A stretch of 64,000 bases of DNA, taken from Rubripirellula tenax. Lineage in GTDB: Bacteria; Planctomycetota; Planctomycetia; Pirellulales; Pirellulaceae. The notes under the pieces were generated by a model. That model made no database searches. It saw only the letters and a program-made list of their open reading frames with translations, and was not told where the DNA came from. The DNA lies in the NCBI RefSeq assembly GCF_007860125.1, contig NZ_SJPW01000003.1:706764-770763 (forward strand), in the 5' to 3' direction. Both the position numbers and the translations under genes were made by a program. Shown here one piece after another: positions 29,183 to 38,294 of this stretch; position 1 is the first letter of the stretch; each line of letters starts with the position of its first letter.

Positions 29183-30646
29183 CTACAACTTGTCGGCTAG
29201 CAATTCGTCGTCGGTTTTTAGGTCTCGCATGTAGCGGCGCCATTCGAGTTCTAGTGTTTCGATGTCACCGAAGCACTCCTTGAACGTTGCAAACGTTTTG
29301 TCTCGCCACGCGTCGTCTCGTTCTACTTTGAAGTCATCGACGGCCATCTTTTTATAGAATGCCAACAGTTCGTTGAGATGTTCGTTCATCAAGTAGTGCG
29401 TCAGCGCCCAGGCTTGGCCGTACGCGGACATAACCGAACCGTTCGTTGACGCGTAGTCGAATATTCGATCCGTGACGACAAACTCTAAACTCGAATGCTC
29501 GGGATCGTGCGACAAAATTCGGTAGTACCCCAGTCGTTGTTCGTTGACCGCGCCGATGCCGGCCCACGTGGCTTCCTTGGGGGATTCGAAATAGCTTGCC
29601 AACCCTTCGTGGGCCCACCGGACTTGGAACTTTTCTCGATCGAGCAGGCCGCTGTTGGCGGCCAATTGGTGGGTTGCTTCGTGGGTGACGACTTCGATCT
29701 CTTTGTTCTCGCCTTCGATGTCCACCAACAGTTCTACCGTCTTGGCCAAGCGAATGATCTCGCCGCCCGCGGCAGAAGGATTGCGACGGACTTCCTCGCG
29801 AAGGCCCTTTAATATCTCGACCAACTGGTCGGCGCCCTCGTACGCTTCGTCGGTCTTTTGACGATAGAAGATCGCGATGTTTTCTTCGGGCGAATAAAAA
29901 CCGGCCGCCATTTTGAGCGATGGACTGAGGATGCGGACGAAATTCAGATAGTCCGCGTGATCGTTGAACAACACGACTCGCATCGGTTCTCGTGGGACAC
30001 GAAGCGGATGCCCTTCGAGCGCGTACTTCATGTAAAAGCTGTCGTAGACCTTCTCGAGAAGATCGAGTCGATGCTGGGCAATCGGCTTCCCATAAATCGG
30101 ATCGTCGGCGTCCGAACAATCGTGCAACAGAATGTAGTGACGACTGCGGGCGACCTTCATCGAATCGCTTTTGACAAATTGCCGCATTTCTTGTTCGATC
30201 GATGCCGAACTGGGCACAGTGGCTCGTCGGTACTTGACCAATTGAACCATCAAACGGACTTGGGGATTGTTCGGGTCGGCCTTCCACGCCTCGGCGAGTT
30301 CCTTGTCGGCTTCCTCCAACATGCCCTGTTCGACGCACCAAAGTGCCAGGTCGAGATGGGACTGGGCCGTTCCCTCGCGTCGAGCTGCGGAACTTTTGGA
30401 TCCATAGATCTTCTGGTTCGATTGAGTGCGTACAATTTGGCAATCACTCAAGCTGAAGTGCAGGGTTCCTCGCTCGTGCCGACACGACACCGTACCGCCG
30501 ACATTGACCGTCACTTTGCCCATCAACTTTAAGGTGATTTCGGTTCCCGGTACGGTATACAACACCAAATCGGCGTGGGCCGTGCCAGTGACCACCAGCA
30601 TAAGAAGTGCGGCGATGCATCGATTGCGGAAGTGGGGGTTTATCAT
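29183..30646 (-). CDS. DUF1570-type secreted putative metalloprotease
   Basis: A 487-residue protein from ATG 30646 with a signal peptide (CIAALLMLVVTGTAHA). The first domain contains a short beta region and a TPR-like helical stretch (SHLDLALWCVEQGMLEEADKELAEAWKADPNNPQ). The second is the DUF1570 domain typical of planctomycetes: SRHYILLHD, then VVLFNDHADYLNF and a gluzincin-like zinc site VVTHEATHQLA with a downstream HEGLASYFE that supplies the third ligand. It is probably an exported peptidase of unknown substrate. Its start is close to, and divergent from, the plus-strand membrane protein. Confidence 0.82.
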   Translation of the reverse strand: MINPHFRNRCIAALLMLVVTGTAHADLVLYTVPGTEITLKLMGKVTVNVGGTVSCRHERGTLHFSLSDCQIVRTQSNQKIYGSKSSAARREGTAQSHLDLALWCVEQGMLEEADKELAEAWKADPNNPQVRLMVQLVKYRRATVPSSASIEQEMRQFVKSDSMKVARSRHYILLHDCSDADDPIYGKPIAQHRLDLLEKVYDSFYMKYALEGHPLRVPREPMRVVLFNDHADYLNFVRILSPSLKMAAGFYSPEENIAIFYRQKTDEAYEGADQLVEILKGLREEVRRNPSAAGGEIIRLAKTVELLVDIEGENKEIEVVTHEATHQLAANSGLLDREKFQVRWAHEGLASYFESPKEATWAGIGAVNEQRLGYYRILSHDPEHSSLEFVVTDRIFDYASTNGSVMSAYGQAWALTHYLMNEHLNELLAFYKKMAVDDFKVERDDAWRDKTFATFKECFGDIETLELEWRRYMRDLKTDDELLADKL

Positions 30647-30741
30647 GCTTGCCCAACGTAGAAATTTCGCGATTCGTTTGCTGTCTTGCTGAAACGTCCC
30701 GCTCCGAAGACTCGCTTGATTTTAAACCGAAACCAAAAACC

Positions 30742-32013
30742 GTGTCGCCGTACTTCTCGAAAACTCTTGACCGCGACACTGTTTTCCCAAGAGTTTGGGC
30801 AGGATTTGCGATCGCGCTATTGATCGCGACTTGGCCGTTGTGGTTTCCCACGATTGCGGCCAATGAGTATCCGGCGATTCCGCTTGCACCTTTCGTCATC
30901 AAACCGGCGATTGCAGAACTGCCATGGTTGCTAGATGGGATCAGCCTTTGGACGTTTGCGGCGATGGGTTCCACTATTTGCGGTCACACGACATCGACGC
31001 GAAGTCGAATTTCATGGTTCTGTGTTGTGGCCGGATTGTTGGCTTCCTTTGCGGTCGACCAACACCGATTGCAACCATGGGCCTATCAGTTGGCCATTTA
31101 CGCGATAATGTTTGCGACGCTGAACAAGCGGTGGCTTCGCCGGTTGATCATCCCTGCGGCGGCCAGCGTTTACATCTACAGCGCCTTGGGCAAGTTTGAC
31201 TTTCAGTTTGCTCACACCGTGGGTCAAGAGTTTTGGAATGTGGCGGCTCGCCCTTTGGGACGTGTTGCCGAGACCTTGGATGACTCGATGCGGGCTCGAT
31301 TCGCGTTGCTGTTCCCGGCCGCCGAATTGGCTGCCGGCATCGGTTTACTGTTTCGCCGAACTCGACGCGGGGCCGGCATCTTGGTGATGGGGATGCACGC
31401 GTCGTTGATCGTGTTGTTAGGTCCATGGGGATTGGATCATAGTCTTGGAGTCCTAGTTTGGAACTTGGCGCTGATGTTCCAGACGTATTGGTGGATGGTT
31501 CGCTCGGTTGGCGATTCCGTTGTCCGGTCGTCCGTTGATTCGTCATCCGATGCCTCGACACCTCTGCCGATGGCGACCGCGATGGTATTGGCGTTGATGC
31601 TGATTGCACCGATCGGTGAACGGTGGGGACTTTGGGACCACTGGCTGTCATGGTCGCTGTACTCGCCACACACCAGCCGCGTGGATATGCAAGTTCACGC
31701 TTCGGCGATCGCGAAGCTGGACGAGACCACGGCCGGGTACTTCGATGCGGATGACGACGGTGATGGATGGAGTTCCTTTGCCATGTCGCGCTGGTCGCTC
31801 GAGCAGCGTCTTGTGCCCGTCTATCCCCAAGCTCGATACCAATTGGCGATGGCGATCGCGATGGCCGATCGTCACCATTGGGACACCGACATCCGCGTTC
31901 GGGTCGAGAGCGTTTCGGATCGTTGGACGGGCCGCCGAGTCGAAACGATGGCGGTCGGGATCGACGCGATTGGTCGTTTGAGGCGACCGTTTTGGTTGCT
32001 GGGATCAAAATGA
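30742..32013 (+). CDS. Polytopic membrane protein of unknown function
   Basis: About 423 residues from GTG 30742; the frame is open back to 30607 but that part overlaps the divergent DUF1570 gene and is not protein-like. Eight or so membrane segments fill residues 15-310 (for example VWAGFAIALLIATWPLWF, WFCVVAGLLASFAVDQH, ALLFPAAELAAGIGLLF, ILVMGMHASLIVLLGPW). The layout resembles DoxX/HTTM-like proteins, though no diagnostic motif is certain. The last 110 residues are soluble and include FDADDDGDGWSS, a calcium-loop-like stretch. It precedes the VIT-VWA gene by about 160 bp on the same strand and might belong to that system. Confidence 0.65.
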   Translation: MSPYFSKTLDRDTVFPRVWAGFAIALLIATWPLWFPTIAANEYPAIPLAPFVIKPAIAELPWLLDGISLWTFAAMGSTICGHTTSTRSRISWFCVVAGLLASFAVDQHRLQPWAYQLAIYAIMFATLNKRWLRRLIIPAAASVYIYSALGKFDFQFAHTVGQEFWNVAARPLGRVAETLDDSMRARFALLFPAAELAAGIGLLFRRTRRGAGILVMGMHASLIVLLGPWGLDHSLGVLVWNLALMFQTYWWMVRSVGDSVVRSSVDSSSDASTPLPMATAMVLALMLIAPIGERWGLWDHWLSWSLYSPHTSRVDMQVHASAIAKLDETTAGYFDADDDGDGWSSFAMSRWSLEQRLVPVYPQARYQLAMAIAMADRHHWDTDIRVRVESVSDRWTGRRVETMAVGIDAIGRLRRPFWLLGSK

Positions 32014-32171
32014 ACGGTCGACCGATGGCGGTTAGCCGCTGGCGTACGACGGATTGATGCGGGCGAAAATAGTTGCGAAAGCTTTCCGGCGCGGCGGGCT
32101 CTAAACAGGGAACAGCCTTGGATTCGTCGTTGAATCTGCGGCTCGGCCCCCCCTCGTCTCGGAGTTCCATC

Positions 32172-34286
32172 ATGTTTCGACTCAGATCTTTGCCAGTCGC
32201 CATCGCGCTGGCTACGGCACTTGCGACTTCCGTTGCGTCGCCGCCACCTTCCAACGCAGCCGGTTTGTTGGTGGCTGATGGCGGATTCGGCGGCGTCTTG
32301 GAAATCAAATCGCAGGACGTCCGCGTCACGATCAACAACTCGATCGCCGTCACGCAAGTCGACCAAGTCTTCTTGAATACTGAAAATCGCCAGGTCGAGG
32401 CGTTGTACACGTTTCCCGTCCCCCGCGAAGCTAGCGTATCCAACTTCAGCATGTGGATCGGTGGGAAAGAGATGATTGGGGAAGTCGTCGAAAAGCAACG
32501 GGCCCGAGAAATCTATAACAGCTACAAAGAAAAACGCCGCGACCCGGGACTGCTTGAACAAGTTGACTTCAAGCAGTTTGAAATGCGGATCTTTCCGATC
32601 GCGCCGGGCGCTGAACAACGCGTTCGCATCGAGTACTACCAAGAACTCGACATCGATCACGACTGGGCCACGTACGTCTATCCGTTGGCGACCAACGTCA
32701 ACGGCAAACCGATCGACACGAAAGTCCGCGGTCGGTTTTCGATGAACGTGGATTTGAAAAGCGAAGTACCGATCGAAGAACTGAAAAGTGAATCGCATGC
32801 CGATGATTTCGTTGTCGTCGATCATCAAAGCGACTATGCGCAAGCCGCCATCGAGTTGACCGAGGGCGATCTGTCTCGCGATATCGTCATGTCGGTTCAT
32901 ACGAAACGGGCACGAACAGGACTAGACGTCGTCACCAGTCGGCCCAACGGTGAAGACGGGTACTTCATGATGACACTAACCCCGGGCGAAGACTTGGGCG
33001 CCGCGGTCGAAGCGATGGACTATGTGTTTTTGCTGGACGTATCGGGCAGCATGGCTCGGGACGACAAGCTGAGCATTAGCCGCGGAAGTGTGATGGCATT
33101 CATCGATTCACTCGGCCCCGATGACCGATTCGATTGCGTCGCCTTCAACCTGGCGCCGACGCCGTTGTTCAAGACCATGGAAACACCGTCTGAAGCGAAC
33201 CTTGGAAAGGCTCGCGATTTCTTTGCCGAACAACGGGCTCGCGGCGGTACGGTTTTACAGCCGGCTTTGTCGGCGGCCTACGCTTACCGCGATGATGATC
33301 GACCGCTCAACGTGGTTCTGTTAAGCGACGGGTTGACCGAGGTCGGCGAGCAAGCAGAACTACTTCGTTTGATCAGCAGCCGACCGGCGGGCGTCCGCGT
33401 CTTTTGCATCGGCGTTGGCAACGAAGTGAATCGGCCTCTGCTTGAACAGATGGCGACCGGTGCGGGCGGATTGGCTGCGTTCGTATCAACCGAAGACAGC
33501 TTTAAACGGCAAGCCCAATTGATGCGACAAAAATTGACGCGTCCCGCGATTGAAGACTTGAGCGTCAGCTTTGACGGTGGCCGTATCGCCGAAGTCGAAC
33601 CGACCGTCTCGGGCGATTTGTTTTACGGAACGCCATTGCGAATGTACGGGCGCTATGGCGACGCGGGCTCGGTGACGGTGACGCTAAGAGGTCAAGTGCA
33701 AGGCTCGCCTTGGGAACAAACCGTCGACATGCCACTGGCGAACAACGACGAAGGAAATAGCGAGATCGAACGGATGTGGGCCCAGAAGCGAGTTGCCCGA
33801 TTGATGGCTACGGAACGAACCGGCGGCGCATCGATGCGAGACGAGATCGTGCGTCTGTGCGAAGGCTATTCGATCGTGTCACCTCACGCGTCGATGTTGG
33901 TGCTAGAGAACGACGCCGAATTCAAACGCTGGAAGATCGAACAACGAAACGCCATTCGTATCGAGCGAGATCGTCGGTCTCGGGAAGCCGTGCAGGCCAA
34001 ATTGACTCAACTGCGCAATCGTGGCAACGAAGACTTTGAGGTCGACCGATCACAGAAACTCGTATCCACTCGATCGGATTCGCCAACTCCTGCCGGCTCA
34101 ACGCCTTCGACTCCGTCATCCGGTCCCGCACCCCAGAGTCGCGATCGCGGTGTCGATTTGGACTTTGGATTCAGCTCTGGCGGCGGCGGTGGTGGAGGAG
34201 GCGGGGCGATCGAACCGTTCACCGCGTTGATTGCGTTGGGTTCGGCTGCAGCGGCAGCGATGTCGCGACGACGAAAACGTGTGTGA
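32172..34286 (+). CDS. VIT-VWA surface protein with GlyGly-CTERM-like sorting tail
   Basis: A 704-residue exported protein; ATG 32172 is chosen because a GGAG site precedes it and a signal peptide follows (LPVAIALATALATSVASPPPSNAA). Residues 35-165 form a VIT (vault/inter-alpha-trypsin inhibitor) domain, with EALYTFPVPREASVSNF. The VWA domain follows with an intact MIDAS motif DVSGS (Asp289, Ser291, Ser293). A Ser/Thr/Pro linker leads to nine consecutive glycines (about 670-678), a hydrophobic segment (FTALIALGSAAAAAM) and RRRKRV at the very end. That Gly-hydrophobic-basic tail is the layout of the GlyGly-CTERM signal cut by rhombosortases. The next gene encodes such an enzyme. Confidence 0.9.
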   Translation: MFRLRSLPVAIALATALATSVASPPPSNAAGLLVADGGFGGVLEIKSQDVRVTINNSIAVTQVDQVFLNTENRQVEALYTFPVPREASVSNFSMWIGGKEMIGEVVEKQRAREIYNSYKEKRRDPGLLEQVDFKQFEMRIFPIAPGAEQRVRIEYYQELDIDHDWATYVYPLATNVNGKPIDTKVRGRFSMNVDLKSEVPIEELKSESHADDFVVVDHQSDYAQAAIELTEGDLSRDIVMSVHTKRARTGLDVVTSRPNGEDGYFMMTLTPGEDLGAAVEAMDYVFLLDVSGSMARDDKLSISRGSVMAFIDSLGPDDRFDCVAFNLAPTPLFKTMETPSEANLGKARDFFAEQRARGGTVLQPALSAAYAYRDDDRPLNVVLLSDGLTEVGEQAELLRLISSRPAGVRVFCIGVGNEVNRPLLEQMATGAGGLAAFVSTEDSFKRQAQLMRQKLTRPAIEDLSVSFDGGRIAEVEPTVSGDLFYGTPLRMYGRYGDAGSVTVTLRGQVQGSPWEQTVDMPLANNDEGNSEIERMWAQKRVARLMATERTGGASMRDEIVRLCEGYSIVSPHASMLVLENDAEFKRWKIEQRNAIRIERDRRSREAVQAKLTQLRNRGNEDFEVDRSQKLVSTRSDSPTPAGSTPSTPSSGPAPQSRDRGVDLDFGFSSGGGGGGGGGAIEPFTALIALGSAAAAAMSRRRKRV

Positions 34287-34343
34287 TCGAGTCTGCTTCG
34301 TTCCCTCCACGTCTAAGCAACGAACAAGAATCAGTTGTCGGAT

Positions 34344-34372
34344 TGTCGTGGATCACTCTGTGATCCACGACA
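34344..34372 (+). terminator. Strong hairpin between VIT-VWA and rhombosortase genes
   Basis: A perfect 13-bp inverted repeat, TGTCGTGGATCAC (34344-34356) and GTGATCCACGACA (34360-34372), with a 3-base loop. It lies 57 bp after the VIT-VWA stop and 62 bp before the rhombosortase start. The following sequence (TTGATTGATCG) is only weakly T-rich, so it may be a partial terminator, an mRNA-end stabiliser or an attenuator that makes the substrate mRNA more abundant than the protease mRNA. Confidence 0.65.
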
Positions 34373-34434
34373 TTGATTGATCGTGCATTGCTGGGTTGCC
34401 TCTACCTCACCGTTCCCTCTGCTCAGGTCCCGTC

Positions 34435-35052
34435 ATGAAGACTCCTACCACGTGGATCATCGCCGCTTCCGCCCTGATCGCGTTCGCATTTCCGTCGATT
34501 GCGACGTCGTGCCAGGTCGATTTTGACTTGATAGGCGATGGACAATGGTGGCGAGTTTTGACGGGACACTTCACCCATTTCGACGGGTCTCATTTGTTCT
34601 GGGACCTGTTGATGTTTGTCGCGCTGGGAGTGGCGTGCGAGCGCAAGCATCGCAGACTGTTTCCGATTGCGATGGCGGTGATGGCAGCGGGGATCACCGC
34701 GTCGATCGGATATTGGTGCGACAGCATCGGCATCTACCGCGGACTCAGCGGCATCGATACCGGATTGTTCGTATGGTTTGTGATCGACCAATGCCGCGCC
34801 AGTTGGTCGGCGAACGAAAAGAAGACGGCCGCGATGTGGTTGATTCCCGCGATCGGATTGGTCGGCAAATCGATCTATGAAGCGACCACCGGACAAACGA
34901 TGTTCGTCGATTCGTCCACGTTCACACCGCTGGTCGAATCGCACTTGGCCGGTGCCGCAATCGGCGCCGGCGTCAGCACAATAGCGGCGATCATTTCAGG
35001 TTTTCAAGCAGGAACGCCCACTTATCAGCGTACTCTTCGATCTGCTTGCTGA
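34435..35052 (+). CDS. Rhombosortase-like rhomboid intramembrane serine protease
   Basis: A 205-residue protein from ATG 34435 with about six membrane spans. It follows the rhombosortase pattern: WWRVLTGHFTHFDGSHLFWDLLMF near residues 38-61, the serine site YRGLSGIDTG with Ser105, and the histidine site ESHLAGAAIGA with His170. Rhombosortases cleave the GlyGly-CTERM tail of secreted proteins and hand them to the cell surface. The gene directly upstream has such a tail, so it is the likely substrate. In rhomboids the first-half His is usually followed three residues later by Asn; here H53xxxD57 has Asp. The 3' end overlaps the convergent peptidase gene by 62 bp. Cleavage itself is inferred. 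Confidence 0.82.
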   Translation: MKTPTTWIIAASALIAFAFPSIATSCQVDFDLIGDGQWWRVLTGHFTHFDGSHLFWDLLMFVALGVACERKHRRLFPIAMAVMAAGITASIGYWCDSIGIYRGLSGIDTGLFVWFVIDQCRASWSANEKKTAAMWLIPAIGLVGKSIYEATTGQTMFVDSSTFTPLVESHLAGAAIGAGVSTIAAIISGFQAGTPTYQRTLRSAC

Positions 35053-37129
35053 CCGGAGTTCCCGCGCCGTGTCCGGCGCGTGTTTCGATTCGGATCAACG
35101 TCGGACGTTTGCAATTCGACGTTTTGCCTTGAGCCGCCTGCAGCGCGGCGGCGTACTTGAAACTGTGACCCGGTACAACGCGATCATCGCGATCGGCCGT
35201 CGTGACGAGTGTTGCCGGATAACAAACACCGGGCTTGATATTATGCAGCGGCGAGTAGGACAACAAATTGTCGATCTGGTCTTCTTCGTCGCTGCTGCCG
35301 AATTCGGATGCCCAAGCCCAACCGATCGTAAACTTGTGATACCTCAGCATGTCCATCACACCGACCTGGGGCAGACACGCGCCAAACAAATCGGGCCGCT
35401 GGGTCGTGACAGCGCCCACCAACAGACCGCCGTTGCTGCGTCCGGATAGCGACAAACGCGACCCCGTCGTGTACTTCTTTTCGATCAGAAACTCGGCCGC
35501 CGCAATGCAATCGTCGAAAACGTTTTGCTTCTTCAGTTTCATTCCCGCTTCGTGCCATTGGCGTCCGTATTCGCCTCCGCCGCGAAGGTTGGCGACCGCG
35601 TACACGCCGCCCGCATCGACCCAACCGACCGTCGCCGGCGAGAAACCCGGCGTGATGGAGATGTTGAAGCCACCGTATCCGTACAGCATGGTCGGATTCG
35701 TTCCGTCCAGCGTCGTGTCGGCGCGGCGCGTTACGATGATTGGAATCTTGGTTCCGTCTTTGCTGACACAGAACAATTGCTCGGTGACATAATCGGCGAC
35801 GTCGAACGCCACTTCGGGTTGCCGCCACAGGCTGACGCTGCCGTCCTTCAAATCGACTCGATAGATGGATGTTGGCGTCACGTAGTTGGTGAAGCTGAAG
35901 AACGTCTCCTCGGCGCTTTGACGGCCGGTGAAACCGCCAACCGTCCCGACACCAGGCAGGGGCAGTTCGTCGATCATCGATCCGTCGATAGTGTGGCGAT
36001 TCACACGACCGCGCGCGTCTTTCAAGTAAGACGCATAAAACGTTTCACCGAACAGACTGGCGGATTCCAACACGTCGGACGTTTCCGCGATCACCTCTTT
36101 CCACGCGTCTCGGTTTTCTTCGCCAGCCGGAACCGCGATCAGTCGCCGTTTGGGCGCCTCATGATCGGTCACAAAGTAATGCGTGTCGCCAATGGAGGCT
36201 GCCCAAACAAAGTCGGCATCGAACCCGGTGATCAAGGGAATCACCGGTGATCCTTCTTGTCGAAGGTTCTTGATGAAGACTTGCGACTGGGGCTCGGTAC
36301 CACGCCAATTTTGGATCACCAAGTATCGACCGTCATCGGTGACTTCGGGTGAGAATCCCCACTTCGGTTGATCGGGACGCGCAAACACCAGTGTGTCTTT
36401 GCTTTGCAAATCACCGAGTTTATGAAAGTACAGCTTTTGGTTTTCGTTGGTTCCGGTCAGCTCGGCGCCTTCGACGGGAGCGTCGTAGCGACCATAGAAA
36501 AAGCCACTGCCATCGGGCTTCCACGCGATGCCGCTGAACTTCACCCACTCGACGACGTCGGGCAGATCTTTGCCGGTGGCAACATCACGAACTTTCCAAG
36601 TCCGCCAATCGCTGCCACCGTCGGCCAAACCGTACGCCATCAATTTGCCGTCATCGGACGTTGCCGTACCGGCCAGCGCGACGGTCCCGTCTTTTGAAAA
36701 CGTCATGGGGTCGATCAACACTTGTCGATCGGCATCCAGCGATTCGGCTTTGTAGAGGATGCTCTGATCTTGAAGCCCGTCGTTGTGCGAATACAAATAG
36801 AAGTCGCCCTTCTTGATCGGCAAGTCATACCGTTCGTAGTTCCAAAACTTTTCCAGTCGCTTACGCATCGGTTCCCGTTGGGGCAGCGATTGCAGATAGC
36901 TTTGCGTGACTTTGTTTTGGGCTTCGATCCATGCGGCCGTTTCGGCGCTCTCGGTGTCTTCGAGCCATCGATAGGGATCGGCGACCTTGCGACCAAAGTA
37001 ATCGTCGGTGGTGTCGACCGTCGCGGTATCGGGGTAAGCCATGGAGTTCGGTCCGTCGGTTTGAGCGAATGATGACGCGGATGTCGACGCGCAAGCCAAG
37101 ATGATCAGTGCCAATCGCAAATTCTTCAT
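34991..37129 (-). CDS. Prolyl oligopeptidase family (S9A) secreted peptidase
   Basis: A 712-residue protein from ATG 37129 with a signal peptide (LRLALIILACASTSASSFAQ). The N-terminal beta-propeller begins with DYFGRKVADPYRWLEDTESAET, a prolyl-oligopeptidase signature. The C-terminal alpha/beta hydrolase has GGGEYGRQWHEAG and the nucleophile SGRSNGGLLVG, the acid in TADRDDRVVPGHS and the histidine in ETRAGHGAGTP. It cleaves short peptides after proline, here probably in the periplasm. Its coding end overlaps the rhombosortase gene tail to tail. It lies downstream of rfbD on the same strand. Confidence 0.94.
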   Translation of the reverse strand: MKNLRLALIILACASTSASSFAQTDGPNSMAYPDTATVDTTDDYFGRKVADPYRWLEDTESAETAAWIEAQNKVTQSYLQSLPQREPMRKRLEKFWNYERYDLPIKKGDFYLYSHNDGLQDQSILYKAESLDADRQVLIDPMTFSKDGTVALAGTATSDDGKLMAYGLADGGSDWRTWKVRDVATGKDLPDVVEWVKFSGIAWKPDGSGFFYGRYDAPVEGAELTGTNENQKLYFHKLGDLQSKDTLVFARPDQPKWGFSPEVTDDGRYLVIQNWRGTEPQSQVFIKNLRQEGSPVIPLITGFDADFVWAASIGDTHYFVTDHEAPKRRLIAVPAGEENRDAWKEVIAETSDVLESASLFGETFYASYLKDARGRVNRHTIDGSMIDELPLPGVGTVGGFTGRQSAEETFFSFTNYVTPTSIYRVDLKDGSVSLWRQPEVAFDVADYVTEQLFCVSKDGTKIPIIVTRRADTTLDGTNPTMLYGYGGFNISITPGFSPATVGWVDAGGVYAVANLRGGGEYGRQWHEAGMKLKKQNVFDDCIAAAEFLIEKKYTTGSRLSLSGRSNGGLLVGAVTTQRPDLFGACLPQVGVMDMLRYHKFTIGWAWASEFGSSDEEDQIDNLLSYSPLHNIKPGVCYPATLVTTADRDDRVVPGHSFKYAAALQAAQGKTSNCKRPTLIRIETRAGHGAGTPVSKQIEEYADKWAFLLENLK

Positions 37130-37201
37130 TACGTTAAACAACCTTGGTGGGATCAAGAGTATGGGTTGAACAGCGACACATCTCGTTGATGATTGGCCAG
37201 A

Positions 37202-38041
37202 CTAAGCGCGGGTGGCTAAGTAGATCGCCAAGTCGTCGGCAATCGTAGGCAGCGACTTGCCGGTAACGCGAGTGTACTTCGACGTGTCCAACACGCTGTG
37301 CCGTGGTCGTGCCGCTTTCGCGCCGAATTGTTCGGTCGTGATCGGAACCACGCGAGTTACCATGTCGGACTGTTTGAAGATCTCGCGAGCGAACTGGCAC
37401 CACGTCGTCGGCGGTGATGCGGCAACATGGAATACTCCGCGGGCTTTTGCATCGATCAAAGCAATGACCGCGTCGGCGATCGTCGACGCGGACGTCGGAT
37501 TGCAATGTTGATCGTCGACGACACTCAGTTCTTCGCGATCGACACCGATTCGCAACATCGTCTCGACGAAGTTTTTCGGTTGTGGAAGGTGACCGTAAAT
37601 GCCACAGGTGCGGACAACCAAATGATCGGGACAAGTTTGCGCGTGCTGTTCGCCCGCCAGTTTGGTTTGCGCGTAAACGCCTTGAGCTTCCAGTGGCGAA
37701 TCTTCGTGATTGGGTCCGTCCGCGATCGTTGAACCGCCAAAGACATAGTCGGTGCTGATTTGAACCAGGAGCGCGCCCACTTTGGTGGCACTTTTGGCTA
37801 GCGCGGCAACGGCGTCGGCATTGATTTGTCGGCATGACGCCGGATCGTCCTCGGCCAAATCGACGGCCGTGTAGGCGGCACAGTTGATGATCACCTTGGG
37901 CCGTTCAGATTCGACCAAAGCCGCAATGGCCGCACAATCCGAAAGGTCGAGTTGATCCCTTGAGAGCCCCACACAAGCATCGGCCAACTTGCTGCACAGA
38001 GCAGTCCCAAGCTGACCAGCGGCTCCAGTCACGAAAATCAC
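37202..38041 (-). CDS. rfbD: dTDP-4-dehydrorhamnose reductase
   Basis: A 279-residue SDR-superfamily protein. The GTG at 38041 begins VIFVTGAAGQLGTALCSKL, the Rossmann motif of RmlD; the longer upstream frame is not protein-like. Other RmlD signatures are INCAAYTAVDLAEDDP, ISTDYVFGG, the catalytic YAQTKLAGE (Tyr-x3-Lys) and RTCGIYG. It reduces dTDP-4-dehydro-L-rhamnose to dTDP-L-rhamnose using NADPH or NADH. The other three enzymes of the pathway are about 19 kb away (57-60 kb), on the far side of the polysaccharide operon. Confidence 0.93.
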   Translation of the reverse strand: MIFVTGAAGQLGTALCSKLADACVGLSRDQLDLSDCAAIAALVESERPKVIINCAAYTAVDLAEDDPASCRQINADAVAALAKSATKVGALLVQISTDYVFGGSTIADGPNHEDSPLEAQGVYAQTKLAGEQHAQTCPDHLVVRTCGIYGHLPQPKNFVETMLRIGVDREELSVVDDQHCNPTSASTIADAVIALIDAKARGVFHVAASPPTTWCQFAREIFKQSDMVTRVVPITTEQFGAKAARPRHSVLDTSKYTRVTGKSLPTIADDLAIYLATRA

Positions 38042-38294
38042 GGTGAAATCAATCCAAATCAGAGAACGGGGAATCGGGGAAGGCCCGAATTGTAGCTCAA
38101 AATGCTCACAAACCGGACAACCGACAAGGTCTTCGGAACTAACACTAGACGATGTTTTTCTCGATCCCTCGCTGGGCCGGGCGAGACAGACGATATCTCG
38201 ATACATGCGGTAGGTGACGGTGTCACGGTGGACGGTCACGCCGCTCTCGAAGAAAAAAACTCGCCTTTCGGGGCTCGTCGGAGTAATCATTGTC

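Noticed and set aside
31148-32452. A 434-codon minus-strand frame over the membrane protein and the start of the VIT-VWA gene
   Set aside because: Low-complexity Ser/Arg/Pro composition, and it conflicts with two better genes on the plus strand.
34180-34210. The G-rich run encoding nine glycines as a possible repeat or sequencing artefact
   Set aside because: It is in frame, uses mixed glycine codons and fits the GlyGly-CTERM tail layout, so it is coding.
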